Shown here: positions 48,301 through 58,860 of the stretch, piece by piece
How the letters are laid out: each line of letters begins with the position of its first letter
How positions within the stretch are numbered: the first letter of the stretch is position 1
NCBI RefSeq assembly: GCF_035083965.1
Contig: NC_089724.1
Coordinates: 13,634,910 to 13,698,909 of the forward strand
DNA: 64,000 bases
Direction: 5' to 3'
Source of the DNA: Branchiostoma lanceolatum
Lineage: Eukaryota > Chordata > Leptocardii > Amphioxiformes > Branchiostomatidae
The notes under the pieces: model-generated
What the model saw: only the letters and a program-made list of their open reading frames with translations
What the model was told of the DNA's origin: nothing
Databases searched by the model: none
Translations under genes and position numbers: made by a program

Positions 48301-51300
48301 TCGCACAGGTAAAGGTGACGACAGAACAATAAAATCAGACTTTATGACCAACGTTACGCTGGATGTAGAAGGACCAAACTGTGCAGATTACAGAGGGCTA
48401 ATGAAATGGACGAACGGTTGCCTGTGGAGGGCGTATCGATCAGGTGATGGCACATTCCACGCACTAGTCATGGTGGCTGTCTCATGCTTCAGTTCTTTAC
48501 TCAAGTATTGATTTAATTTACATACAGATGCTGAAATCTAAGTGGTTAATCAAATCTTCCACATACGGTACAAAAGTGTGCACGGTAGCGCAGACAAAAA
48601 ATCTCCGGAGTCTCCGAAGTCAGTTAATCCAACTAGAAGGTCAGGAAATTGAATTCGTTACTTAAAGATTGCCTTGGTGTGTATTGATCGATCAACACAG
48701 GGCCGTATTGACAAGCAGTTGAGAAATTCCACCACAAACAACTCTACATTAGACCTGCAATTTCAACGAATCTTCTTTGACTTGTGCGTTAACGTTTCTA
48801 TGATAATTTTCGATGATTGCATGAAAATACTTTAGACAGCTTTACGTTATTTTGTGTTGTTCTATTAAACCAGTGGTTCGTAAGATTTGCAATCGACTGT
48901 ATAAAGGCATGTTGAGGCGTTGAGATAGATTTGCGAAGTCAGATGCATGACAGAAAGGTCACAGTAGTTAAGGATTGCCTCTCTGTGTAGTGGTTAATCT
49001 AATAAGCTAAGCCAGGAGGCTGGACACTTTCCAAATACCCTGTACGATGTTCCTACAGTTCTTTAAAAGAAATAGTTACCAAAAGATGTCGTTGTTTTAT
49101 TGTTGTTTCTTTGTTGTCGTTTCTAGATGAATTATTATGTACATACGAAATACTCGTCGTTTTTGTGTACGCTTTGCTGTTATTACTGTGTTGCTTTCAG
49201 ACCTTTAATGAATACACGAGCAACAGTTTCCTGATAAATCCGACTAGACATTGTGCTACTTCATTAAGCAACGTTTGTGAACATGATCAGTAGGGACTCA
49301 ACATCACAGGCTTTTTTAACACAGCGTTAACAAGAACTACGATTGTAGATGTCTTGTATAACATTTGATTTTGGTTATGACTGTCTATCATTTGTATATG
49401 TTTTCTTCTTGTATTTTGATTTTAATGTATCAATGTGAATGGACTCCAGGAAGAATAGTGTAAGATTGTAATAATTGAACACTAATGGAGATCCCAATGA
49501 AACAAACAAACAAACTACGAGCAGCTTCCGTCCCACATTAGCGGATAGTCTGTCAAAATTCACAGGGAGAGATTCAGTGCAACTTCACACAAGGCAATCA
49601 ATACAGTCTTGTTTGGCACTGCGGGTAGGGTTTGATTACATGGCTTAAATATGGGCCACAATTTGTAACGCCATGCCTCATATCAGTGACAGATTGTCCT
49701 CAACGTGTAGAGCTTCTGGAACCTGTCTTCCATTGTTACACCAAGTATCAATCACTACAAAATCATAATCTAACTCGGACAGACAGACAATGAATCATAA
49801 TTAGAAGAAGAAAAGAAAAGAAATATTGCCAAAGCTTTCAGAAGACCCTAATAATCTATGAACATTTGGGCCTCCATGGGTTTCCAGAAGCAAGTATCTG
49901 CCTCAGTGTTGATTAGCGCTAGCCGTCCTGGGATGGATACATCTGCTACGTCTAAATTGACCCGGGGGGCTTTCCTGTTACCAGCAATTTACCACTCCAG
50001 CGACCCTCTGACCTGATTGGGTATCATTTGAAGATCCGGTGAATTCAAAGGTCATGAAGAAATGGTCATATCGGAACCGCAACTGCCCACCCATGGGAGA
50101 ACCAATCCACACGCACCTATTTAGGGGCTGCAGTACAGACGGTAGTCCCTATACATGTTATGGTCAAGCGTGTGTGCGTATCTATGGGTCTTTGTGTGCA
50201 TATATATTATACATGTCATCATATATACCGCGATATCTGGCGGAATTAGGAAATCCCGATCGGCGTCTCTGTCAACAAAGACACTGTTAGAGTGATATCT
50301 CATTCATTAATTCTCAATTCTAGGTTAATCCATGGATTTAAACTGTCGTGAAGTTGAGAAGTTTTTAGGGATTATCTTTAAATTTACAGACTCCGATCGG
50401 GATCTTCACCGGTAGGTTCTGCCAGATTGCACCCTCTCCCCTGACATATATAAATGTGTGTGTGTGGATGATGAATAGATTGATGACACAGATTCATCTC
50501 ATTATTGACAGCGTGTTTGATTGACACCTGACAAACTCATACCTGACAGCTAATACAAATCGACATCCAAAATTTGCACACCGGGACCACCACAGCACTC
50601 TATGCCACTAATGTATTTACCTGCTTAAATGTGCGCGATGAAGAGCAAATTTCCATATCTTCGACATACTTCGTCGACCACCAACGTTCGGCGGACTAAT
50701 GTCCACAGAATTAGGTAAATCAGGCAGGGGATCGGCGTGTCAGTCTAATAGGTCATTGGCCAATTTTAGATATATCAACTGGTCAGTTTCTCCAGACGTA
50801 AGCGTTTACTCTGGCAGGTACAGAGATGTTCGACCAAGACTTTGACTATATCGGAGAATCGGACTGTGACGAAGACTTGAGGGAGGATCCAAATACGGAA
50901 ACACGTCGTTTGATACGAAGGAAATGTTCCATATCCCACCGCCAGTCTGTCCACGCCGGCGGAGGGCCACCCTGTTCAGTCCGCAGACTGGTGCTCAACG
51001 TCAGCGGGACGAGGTTCGTAGTGTGGGAGGACCAACTGGACAAGTTTCCTCGGACTCTTCTTGGATCAGCCGTTCACCGGAGAGTTTTTTACAACAGGAA
51101 GACCGACGAATACAAGTTTGACCGCTGCCCCAAGGTTTTTAAGCATATTCTTATGTACTACAACACTGGCGTCTTGCATTTTTCGAATGAAGTTTGCCTT
51201 CGCACGTTCATAGACGACGTCGATTTCTTTGGGATATGCCCAGACCAAAGTCTTTGTAGCTGTTGCTATGATAGATTCGTGGACGAAAAGCACAATCTGC

Positions 51301-54300
51301 CGTGCCCAGTGGTGGACGATGATATTTCCTCGTCGAATGCCAGCCTTTCACAGTCACCATCGTCTGACAGACGAAAGATGTGGAAAGTGCTTCGCGACCT
51401 CTCATCGTCTGTTTACGGCCATGCCTTTAGCCTAGTTGTGGGTTTCTTCATTACTGTAGCTGTGATAACGAATGTCATAGAGACGGTTTCATGTGGATCT
51501 CGTCACAAAGTGTCCTGTGGAGAAGAGTACCCCTGGATCTTTGAATGTATCGACACCACTTGTGTCATAATCTTTACCATTGAATTTTCCCTTCTCTTCT
51601 TCTCGGCGCCAAACAAGTGGGACTTTTTCAAAAATTTCATGACTTTGGTCGACCTGATGGCTATTTTGCCGTTTTACCTGAGCCTTGTCACAGGGAAAAA
51701 CGACTCCATCACTCCCTTGTTCCGATCGTTCCGCGGATTCCGTATCCTCCGTCTCGGCGCGTCCACACAAAGGTTAAAGCTGCTGCTGCTCACCCTGAGG
51801 GAGTGCATCAGCCAGCTTATGGACATCCTGTTCGCCATGCTGCTGTTCGTTATTGTGGGCGCGACATTGATGTTCTACGTAGAAAACTCCACGAATGACG
51901 GTTTTTCCAGCATACCTGACGTTTTCTGGTATGTGATTGTCACTATGATGTCGGTGGGATACGGGGATGCCGTGCCGCACACTACGATAGGCATGGTTCT
52001 GGGAGGTTTGTGTTCCATCTTTGGTGTGATCCTTGTTGCTATTCCTCTGACAATCATCGGGACTACGTTCAGCCGCGTGTACAAGAGATCACAGGTGAGG
52101 CAAAACTGAACAGCGGCGTCTAAAAACTTAGTCACAACTGCAAATACAACATGAATTATCACCTACGGTGTATCTGCAGTATTTACATGTAACATCAGGC
52201 AGGAAGTTGTAAGTGTTCGTGTTCGTCTTGCAGTAGTAATCGGTATAACCTCCACTGTGGAAACATTGGTACCATCATGTAATAGACGTCCTCGGAAATT
52301 GACTGAGTTGATGATCTTATAAAACATGTATACATGAGAACAGTGGGTAAGTAATCATTGGGGGGAATCAGCTGGTAACTTTTTTAATTGCACCTCGGGC
52401 AATACAGAGCAAGAGCAGTAATTACGGTGACCTACTACTTGATAAAAGACATCGCGTATCTATGCATGTTTGCCTTGTGGCCTTATAGGTTGGACAATAC
52501 ATGAAAAGTCATCGTTGTAATTTACTTTAGTAGCAGGCTGTGGAGTATGGTTATTACAGACATCAAAACGATTTAGTCAAGAAAACAACAGTTTGTAATA
52601 AACAGGATGTGTGTCGCTGTAGCCCCACTTCACTGTGCAATTACGTTACTTTAATGAGTGTGGTCTTCAGATTGTCTTCATCAGATAGCAAGGAAATAGC
52701 CAGATAACTGATCCACTCATCCATTCATGCGGATCTCGTCAAGTCTCGTCTTCCATCAGGTGGATTGCCATTTAAATGATTGACTTGGGAAAAGAAGCAG
52801 GTTGGGCTGAAATGAAGCCATTCACGCGTTACACTACAAGACGAGTTGCGGGAGTTTCCATTGTGAAAGACTAATTGCTGTCCTTCAAATTATGAAAGGG
52901 CGGCGGAAATATTTCTCGGCTATAATGTCTTTGGTATTTGGAAACACATGTTAGATTTGATGATATATTCTAAGATTTATAGATGTATTCAATTAATATA
53001 GAAGTCATGTGGGATGTTGGATGTACGTCTCACCGCATGATTTCATAATGAAATGAAAATTCCAGCAACAGGTTGCTCTGATCTTTTAATCTCCTCTTTT
53101 GATGATCAAACCACGCCTGCGCCGACGGCACGATGTACGGACGTCCGGAACGCATATTCGAACCGATGATATAAGAAGAAATTGAGGAATGCGCAGAGCT
53201 GAAATGGCTTTCTGAGTTCTGAAGTAGCTTAAATCCTTTCTTGCCAGACTTTGGCACCATGTAGACACGCAAAATTGCCCTTCAGTCGAATTGGGAAGTA
53301 ATAATGAAGAGGGTAAATAGGCCACATGTCAAACATGGCCGTCATCACATCGATATGACAATATACATCCCTTTTATGGGTCATATCTTTGAATTGATTA
53401 CTTCCTGACTTGTTTGGTCAATCCCCTGTGTAGTCAACAACTATTGGAGTACTAAGATATACAATTGGTGACTTAATCTGCTATGAAATAGTACATAATC
53501 AATATCGTAGGATATATATCACCTTTTCCATCCTCGGAAAACGATTTTCGCAAAACTCCTGACTGCCTTGTTTGCTCCCTAAGGCATCATCATATACCAA
53601 GATACAGCGATATTGCCGCGTGCACGACTATTTAACAACCCGCCTTCTAATGCCCGTATCACCAGGGGGTGGCCAGCTGTAGCGAGTTTAATTGGGAGGT
53701 CGTCAATCAGACTATGGATGGAGGCAAACCACCGGTGAGATAAGGCAACGTATCTTACAATCATCGCACCCCGGGAGACTGGGGATATATCATTATCAGT
53801 ATTAAATCTTTCACAAGTTGATTGGACCTGACAGTAATCCATCAACCTATCCATTCTACCACCTCTCATTGGCTAGTGAAGAAAATAACATCAACCACAA
53901 GTGGAGATATCCCAGTCAGACACCATCAATAAAGGAGTTTTGGTGATATCGTTTATCATGACCTACAAACCTGAAATTCCGTTCATCTAAATTAATCAGC
54001 GTGTTGGAAAATACAACATGGATATTCTGCAAAGACACTAATCTAACAGGGGAATGACTCACGAGCAGAATTGATCCCCATGTTCCATTTTACAGTCTCA
54101 TGGATTTACTACTTGTCTCTGGAGTGTCTGTAATGTTTCCTGAAGCCAGGCTACAATATTTCATTACCGTCTCAAAGGCCTCGTCGCGTGTTTTTTTTCT
54201 TGAAAGCCTACTTTATTCTTTCCATTTGTCAAACTATGTTAGTTCAGAGTATCTGTTCTCTCCCAGTATTCAGACCCCTATAGCAGGACATATAAGAGGT

Positions 54301-57300
54301 AGTCCCATATTTCAAGACGGCAACAACTTCGAATTCAACATGTTACGGTCTGGAGCTGATATAACATCTTCATTATAGCCCCAATGCCCAGTACTGTAAA
54401 AATGACACTATCAATTTGCAATATTACATCCTGTCATACAGTTAGATATATTGGGGTAACTTAGGTTCGATGTGTAATAGTAGCTTTTTTTCCACTCCAT
54501 TTTCGCAAAGTGAAAAAGACCTTCTATGTAATTAAACAAACCTTTCTTTCTATTTTGCATGTGCGCATCCCAGTCCATGATCCAGTACAATTCGATTCAT
54601 CGTTGCAAGAGGAATGTTCATTGATATTATTACGTCGGAGATAGTAATAAGCTGATATATATGACATATCTATACATACAAACATATATCTGTTATTGCC
54701 GCGCGACGTTTTGTATTAGTGTCCAATTCGTCACGCTGCTCTATTATAACCCTGAAAATCAATTTCTGTTTCTGATTCTGAAAATAGGGGTCAGAGGTAG
54801 GTTTGTTTACTTGAGTCAGCCGTTCTCGTAGTTTCAGCTGAACACCCCCCCTCTTTCCTTTGGAGACGGATTTTTAAAAAGATTCGGGTTAGCACTTTAA
54901 TGAGTCCTCGTTTCAGTTTATTTTTTAGCATGCTATTTTGTCAACCCTTGAGCAGCTTTACGTGCGCATAATACAAATCAGGTCTGCAGGCAAGTCTCGC
55001 CAGACACATCATTTCTCATGAATTAAACATTACTATTATCAACAGATGATCATTGACGCAAAGTTGCACGCTATAATGGTGACAAGTCAACAGTTGTAAA
55101 ACAACACAGTCCTGGATGGGAAACGATATTTACAATATCGATCTATGCCATCGATTAGAGGTTTATCTTCGGAGATTTCTGTAGAAATAAAAAAATATGT
55201 GATTTGGTTCTACAAAACCAGATTTATGTTATACATGTTATTTCATACAACCTTATTTCATTACCTGAAGTTTAAGTGATTAATCTTATTACTTATATCA
55301 TTTTTTGCCTTCACCTCGGGCACGTTTCACTCTGAGCTGGTTTTGAGTTCACCTTATTCTATTGATATCTGTCAATGGAAATGTACATTTTATTCAATAT
55401 TTCAGTTGCAATATGACCGTTAATCTATTTTTTCTGGGCTTCAGTAAGAAGAATCAAAAATTGCATCAGTAATGAGGATCTGAATAAAATCAACCAACCA
55501 ACCAAATCTCGATCTTAGAGACGTCATCTGAAACCTGTGAAAGCGCGGCCTGTTTGATACCACAATCAATTTTGCTTTCTAATCTCCATTTAAAAAATCG
55601 CGCTCAAATGGAGATTAGAAAGCAAAATTGATTGTGGTATCAAACAGGCCGCGCTTTCACAGGTTTCCCAATGTGCCGAGGGTCATTTTTGGATACAGCA
55701 ATAAACAGAATTCTCAAAGGGTTGAAATCCAATCACGAATATAAAGTGTTCCTTGTGATATCTAATTACATCAAAGTAACACGGACTCTATTCGGAAGAA
55801 AAACCAATAACTGTCAAAGCTTTACGCCAAATGAAGTCCACAGATATTAAGGTCACACTTCCTGTATTGACCATCGCGCTCAAATGGAGATTAGAAAGCA
55901 AAATTGATTGTGGTATCAAACAGGCCGCGCTTTCACAGGTTTCAGATGACGTCTCTAAGATCGAGATTTGGTTGGTTGGTTGATTTTATTCAGATCCTCA
56001 TTACTGATGCAATTTTTTATTCTTCTTACTGAAGCCCAGAAAAAATAGATTAACGGTCATATTGCAACTGAAATATTGAATAAAATGTACATTTCCATTG
56101 ACATATATCAATAGAATAAGGTGAACTCAAAACCAGCTCAGAGTGAAACGTGCCCGAGGTGAAGGCAAAAAATGATATAAGTAATAAGATTAATCACTTA
56201 AACTTCAGGTAATGAAATAAGGTTGTATGAAATAACATGTATAACATAAATCTGGTTTTGTAGAACCAAATCACATATTTTTTTATTTCTACAGAAATCT
56301 CCGAAGATAAACCTCTAATCGATGGCATAGATCGATATTGTAAATATCGTTTCCCATCCAGGACTGTGTTGTTTTACAACTGTTGACTTGTCACCATTAT
56401 AGCGTGCAACTTTGCGTCAATGATCATCTGTTGATAATAGTAATGTTTAATTCATGAGAAATGATGTGTCTGGCGAGACTTGCCTGCAGACCTGATTTGT
56501 ATTATGCGCACGTAAAGCTGCTCAAGGGTTGACAAAATAGCATGCTAAAAAATAAACTGAAACGAGGACTCATAAAAGTGCTAACCCGAATCTTTTTAAA
56601 AATCCGTCTCCAAAGGAAAGAGGGGGGGTGTTCAGCTGAAACTACGAGAACGGCTGACTCAAGTAAACAAACCTACCTCTGACCCCTATTTTCTCCTGTA
56701 TCCGGCATCCGCAGGACCCAACAACTCACATCTGTCCTTATGCCAACTAAACTGGTGAACTGAACCAATCTTGACCAAAATGGGAGAGCTTAGACCTTAC
56801 CTGTTCGTTCTAACCTACAATTCCACCAGATTGTGACAAGACTTTAAAGAAAAAGGGCTTTTCAAGGATTCTAAGGTGGTTTTAATCCAACCATCCTCTG
56901 TGCAACGCAACTCTGACGTCTTCCCTCAACCAACAGGATGTGCCGCTATAGATGTGGAGGCATAAACAGGCTGCGCGGGCGGTTACTGGTCGTCATATGA
57001 TTCCATGTATCACATATTCCAACTCATTATGCCCACCTGTGGTGCTCTGTTCAGTAACAAGTAGCATTAACACAACATGTTTACCTATCCTTCCAAACAG
57101 TCGCTTAGGATCAGCCGCACCCCAAAAATAGATACTTTCATATCAAATTCCAAGCTTAAGTCTCAATGAAAATATAGGCGGGACGACTTCCCGACAGAAG
57201 AGGAAACGTGTTCAACTTCAGGAGAGTATATTCTGTACTTTCGTCACGGATAAGATGTGGCCATACTGGTCTTACCTGATATCTATCGAAGGCGATACAG

Positions 57301-58310
57301 GCGAGTGTGAGGAGGCTGGTGGAGGAGTTGACATGAGTCAGGAACGCGTTGATCTTACACATCCAGCGGCCAAACCACCAGCTCTGGTTGATAGCGGCAA
57401 CCTGGAGCGTAGGGAATTGTGAGTGAGTGAGTGAGTGACTGACTGACTGAAACTGTGGGAATTATAGTGCTACGTATATGGTTTCAATTGCAGACCTAAT
57501 GGACTAAGCTCAAAACAATGACACGTAGAGATCTAGACACAAATATAATCAAATTAAAGTTTCTGATCGTCCACATAATGCCTACTTCATTGAAACCACA
57601 ACCAGGCAACGCTAAAACTAAACTAAACAAATCTAACTGTAACGTTATGTTCAACGAGAAGATCAAAATATCGAGAATCTTCGGGCCTTTCTACAGTACG
57701 TGATTGGACGCCCGTGCTCTGTGATATAACGTTATATTCGGTGTAGATTTTGTAAAGGTAAAGACCCACCAGGACGAAGGGGAACACCAGGAGTCCCGAC
57801 ATGAAGTCCACGGTGGCCAGGTTGCCGATGAACATATTGGAGATGGTGTGCAGGCTCCGGTTCAGGTAGATGCTGGCGCCCACCAGCGCGTTAGCTACCG
57901 TCGCCAGCACCATGAACAACCCGATGGAACCGGCCTGGAGACGGGAAACGGTCACAATGATGCTTACCGACCAACAAAATCTACATTCGAGACATGTTCT
58001 GGTTTTCAAAATTAAACTGGTAAATATGAGCAAACATTCCAGAGAGAATTAACATCGATATCAACAGTTGAAATTCAATATTGATTGAATTGCAGCAAAG
58101 TTATGATGCCATATACGTTTGTAATGATCCATAAGCCAATTTGTAGTAAACATTAAAACAGAAATGCCTTCATCTTTCATGTTCCAAAGACACGCATACG
58201 CGATGATACTTTCGGTGTGAATTTGTAGCTATCGTCACCTGCAGAGAGATCTCTAACGTCGTGGCGTTGTAGGTGATGTTGGACACCAGCTGTGTGTCCT
58301 CTCCACCCAT
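38914..58310 (-). CDS. Rhodopsin-class (class A) GPCR with long C-terminal tail
   Basis: Ten exons join in frame: 58310..58239, 57934..57770, 57401..57276, 42124..41877, 41520..41296, 40777..40647, 40506..40364, 39945..39782, 39632..39427 and 39065..38914. They total 1632 nt, or 543 aa, and every junction is GT-AG with matching phase. Features in order: two N-glycosylation sequons (NIT, NAT); TM1-2 ([32 protein letters not shown]); WWFGRWMCK with the conserved TM3 Cys; the IAFDRYQAVCNPM motif (DRY); TM4; an ECL2 Cys; TM5; TM6 with CYIP instead of CWxP; TM7 with NPISYG (NPxxY); and about 215 cytoplasmic residues of unknown function. A 15.15-kb intron lies between DRYQ and AVCNPM and holds two potassium-channel genes. 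The start ATG 58310 has good context, but the frame stays open to an acceptor at 58331, so an upstream exon is possible. The ligand is unknown; sequence style is amine/orphan-like. Confidence 0.88.
39237..39388. repeat. (CA)n microsatellite
   Basis: About 150 bp of nearly pure ca units lie in the intron between the last two GPCR exons. The long frames here on both strands are artefacts of the repeat. Confidence 0.95.
42817..43260. mobile_element. MITE-like element with 25-bp terminal inverted repeats
   Basis: The ends are agagcattctatgaggctt (from 42817) and its near-exact complement ending at 43260. About 24 of 25 positions pair. The 390-bp interior is AT-rich with no coding sign. It lies inside the large GPCR intron. 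Confidence 0.55.
47016..48332 (+). CDS. Intronless voltage-gated potassium channel subunit, Kv (copy 1)
   Basis: One uninterrupted frame of 438 aa, with start context caccATGGCC. The T1 tetramerisation domain spans about residues 60-155 ([37 protein letters not shown]). It has an HX5C...CC zinc-site pattern (His124, Cys130, Cys152-153) as in Kv2-4 families. S1 to S3 lie at about 203-294. The S4 sensor (about 302-325) carries arginines at every third place ([20 protein letters not shown]). S5 follows, then the pore with filter SVGYGD at 381-386, then S6. S6 reads IPLTIVG at the place of the usual PVPV hinge. Regional wording ([15 protein letters not shown]) is nearest to Kv4/Kv3, but the subfamily is uncertain. 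The gene lies in the GPCR intron on the opposite strand, with a similar gene downstream. Confidence 0.93.
   Translation: MAGLSFFEYPDIQDDEKGNRDTVLPEKQRLLQRRRSISTSLTKRLLSFSVHGGRVNSIRRVVFNVSGTRFVAWEDQLDRFPHTLLGSPSHRQVYYDADNKEYKFDRCPKVFKHILMYYRTGVLHLSDDVCLSTFREDLEFFRISLDESLGTCCYETYQTIRDNVLKDPSGEVNPDHTRNSHGPTTLRQRMWQVFQDVPGSAYGSAFKMVVGYFIAITVISNIVETVSCGDRYFDSCDKVYPWIFECIDTACVLIFTLEFLMMLFAAPNRWDFLKSFVTLIDVVAILPFYLNLLVGNDGFSSTVLRSLRAFRILRFGASSRGLRMLVMTLRECISQLAVLFFAMFIFGIVCSTLIYYVESPDNMAFSSIPATFWYVIITMASVGYGDLLPKSTVGMILGAFCSVFGVVLLTIPLTIVGTTFSRMYRKIKIAQVKVTTEQ
48333..50825. other. Spacer between the two Kv genes
   Basis: No exons seen. Both Kv promoters or UTRs must fall in this and the preceding 2 kb. 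Frames here are short and random-looking. Confidence 0.5.
50826..52109 (+). CDS. Intronless voltage-gated potassium channel subunit, Kv (copy 2)
   Basis: One uninterrupted frame of 427 aa, clearly a paralogue of the gene at 47016-48332. T1 (about 54-150) contains [19 protein letters not shown] with His118, Cys124 and Cys146-147 in the zinc pattern. S4 is [20 protein letters not shown], with one arginine place taken by Gln relative to copy 1. The filter is SVGYGD (376-381). S6 has IPLTIIG (Pro407, Leu408, Thr409) instead of PxP. The acidic N-terminus and the linker before S1 differ most from copy 1. The two genes are 2.5 kb apart in the same direction, so tandem duplication is the simplest origin. 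The lack of introns in both suggests an intronless ancestor. Confidence 0.93.
   Translation: MFDQDFDYIGESDCDEDLREDPNTETRRLIRRKCSISHRQSVHAGGGPPCSVRRLVLNVSGTRFVVWEDQLDKFPRTLLGSAVHRRVFYNRKTDEYKFDRCPKVFKHILMYYNTGVLHFSNEVCLRTFIDDVDFFGICPDQSLCSCCYDRFVDEKHNLPCPVVDDDISSSNASLSQSPSSDRRKMWKVLRDLSSSVYGHAFSLVVGFFITVAVITNVIETVSCGSRHKVSCGEEYPWIFECIDTTCVIIFTIEFSLLFFSAPNKWDFFKNFMTLVDLMAILPFYLSLVTGKNDSITPLFRSFRGFRILRLGASTQRLKLLLLTLRECISQLMDILFAMLLFVIVGATLMFYVENSTNDGFSSIPDVFWYVIVTMMSVGYGDAVPHTTIGMVLGGLCSIFGVILVAIPLTIIGTTFSRVYKRSQVRQN
54780..55591. repeat. Left arm of an 812-bp inverted repeat
   Basis: This arm is the reverse complement of 55882-56693. Both arms are exactly 812 bp and I noticed only isolated mismatches (for example one in cactttaatgag near 54895). 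It begins gaaaataggggtcag and ends ctaatctccattt. No ORF of interest is inside. It lies in the 15-kb GPCR intron. Confidence 0.9.
55597..55943. repeat. 71-bp direct repeat around the inverted-repeat spacer
   Basis: The segment 55597-55667 is repeated in the same orientation at 55873-55943 (both start atcgcgctcaaatgg and end cacaggtttc), with 205 bp between. Because 55873-55943 overlaps the inner end of the right arm, the first copy also pairs with the inner end of the left arm. This gives a short nested hairpin. Confidence 0.8.
55882..56693. repeat. Right arm of the 812-bp inverted repeat
   Basis: This is the complementary arm, starting aaatggagattag and ending ctattttc. With its partner it forms a hairpin-capable structure of about 1.9 kb with a 290-bp spacer. 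Confidence 0.9.
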
Positions 58311-58636
58311 CCTCACGCCGTGAACGTCAGCTGGAAACCGTCAATAAACATTAGCGTACTGTAGCCACAACATGGCCAGTTCGCACTATCTACATATAGG
58401 CTTTACGTACACTGCAAGCCAATAGGCTTTGTACAAAGAGGTATTTCCTTGTACCTTCCTTCTCCTCTTGGGTCAGGGCGATCGGTGTCATTTTTAAGAT
58501 ATCATTTTTCTATATAAGTATCGGGCTGGGCTACAGCTCTCCAGACACCATCCGGAGTGTAATCGCCGGTGCAAGGCGTGCTAAGTTGTAGTAGCTGTGT
58601 TCAATTTCGGATTTTCGTCGTGGGGTCGTGTGGCCC

Positions 58637-58860
58637 AAGTCGTGGGGTCGTGTGGCGTAACGACAGGGTGTTCGACTCAGAACCAAGAGATCCCGAGTTC
58701 GAATCTCTCTGACGCCACCGATGTTGTGCCCTTGGGAAAGGCACTTTACACGACTTTCCTCGCTTCGCCCAGGTGTATGAAAATTAGAATGGGTATGTTG
58801 TTATCTGTACGTGGCACTGTTAATATTAGTTAAACAAACTTGAGTGCAGTGCCACGTTGT
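58637..58860 (+). mobile_element. tRNA-derived SINE
   Basis: The head looks like a tRNA. A 7-bp acceptor-like stem pairs gtggcgt (58652-58658) with acgccac (58712-58718), and a B-box GTTCGAATCTC lies at 58697-58707. It is only about 67 nt long and lacks a proper anticodon arm. It is followed by the body tgcccttgggaaaggcactt typical of SINE families and a small hairpin (acgtggcactg/cagtgccacgt) near 58810-58855. Confidence 0.6.

Noticed and set aside
58652-58718. Functional tRNA gene
   Set aside because: Too short, with no regular anticodon arm and a SINE body directly downstream.
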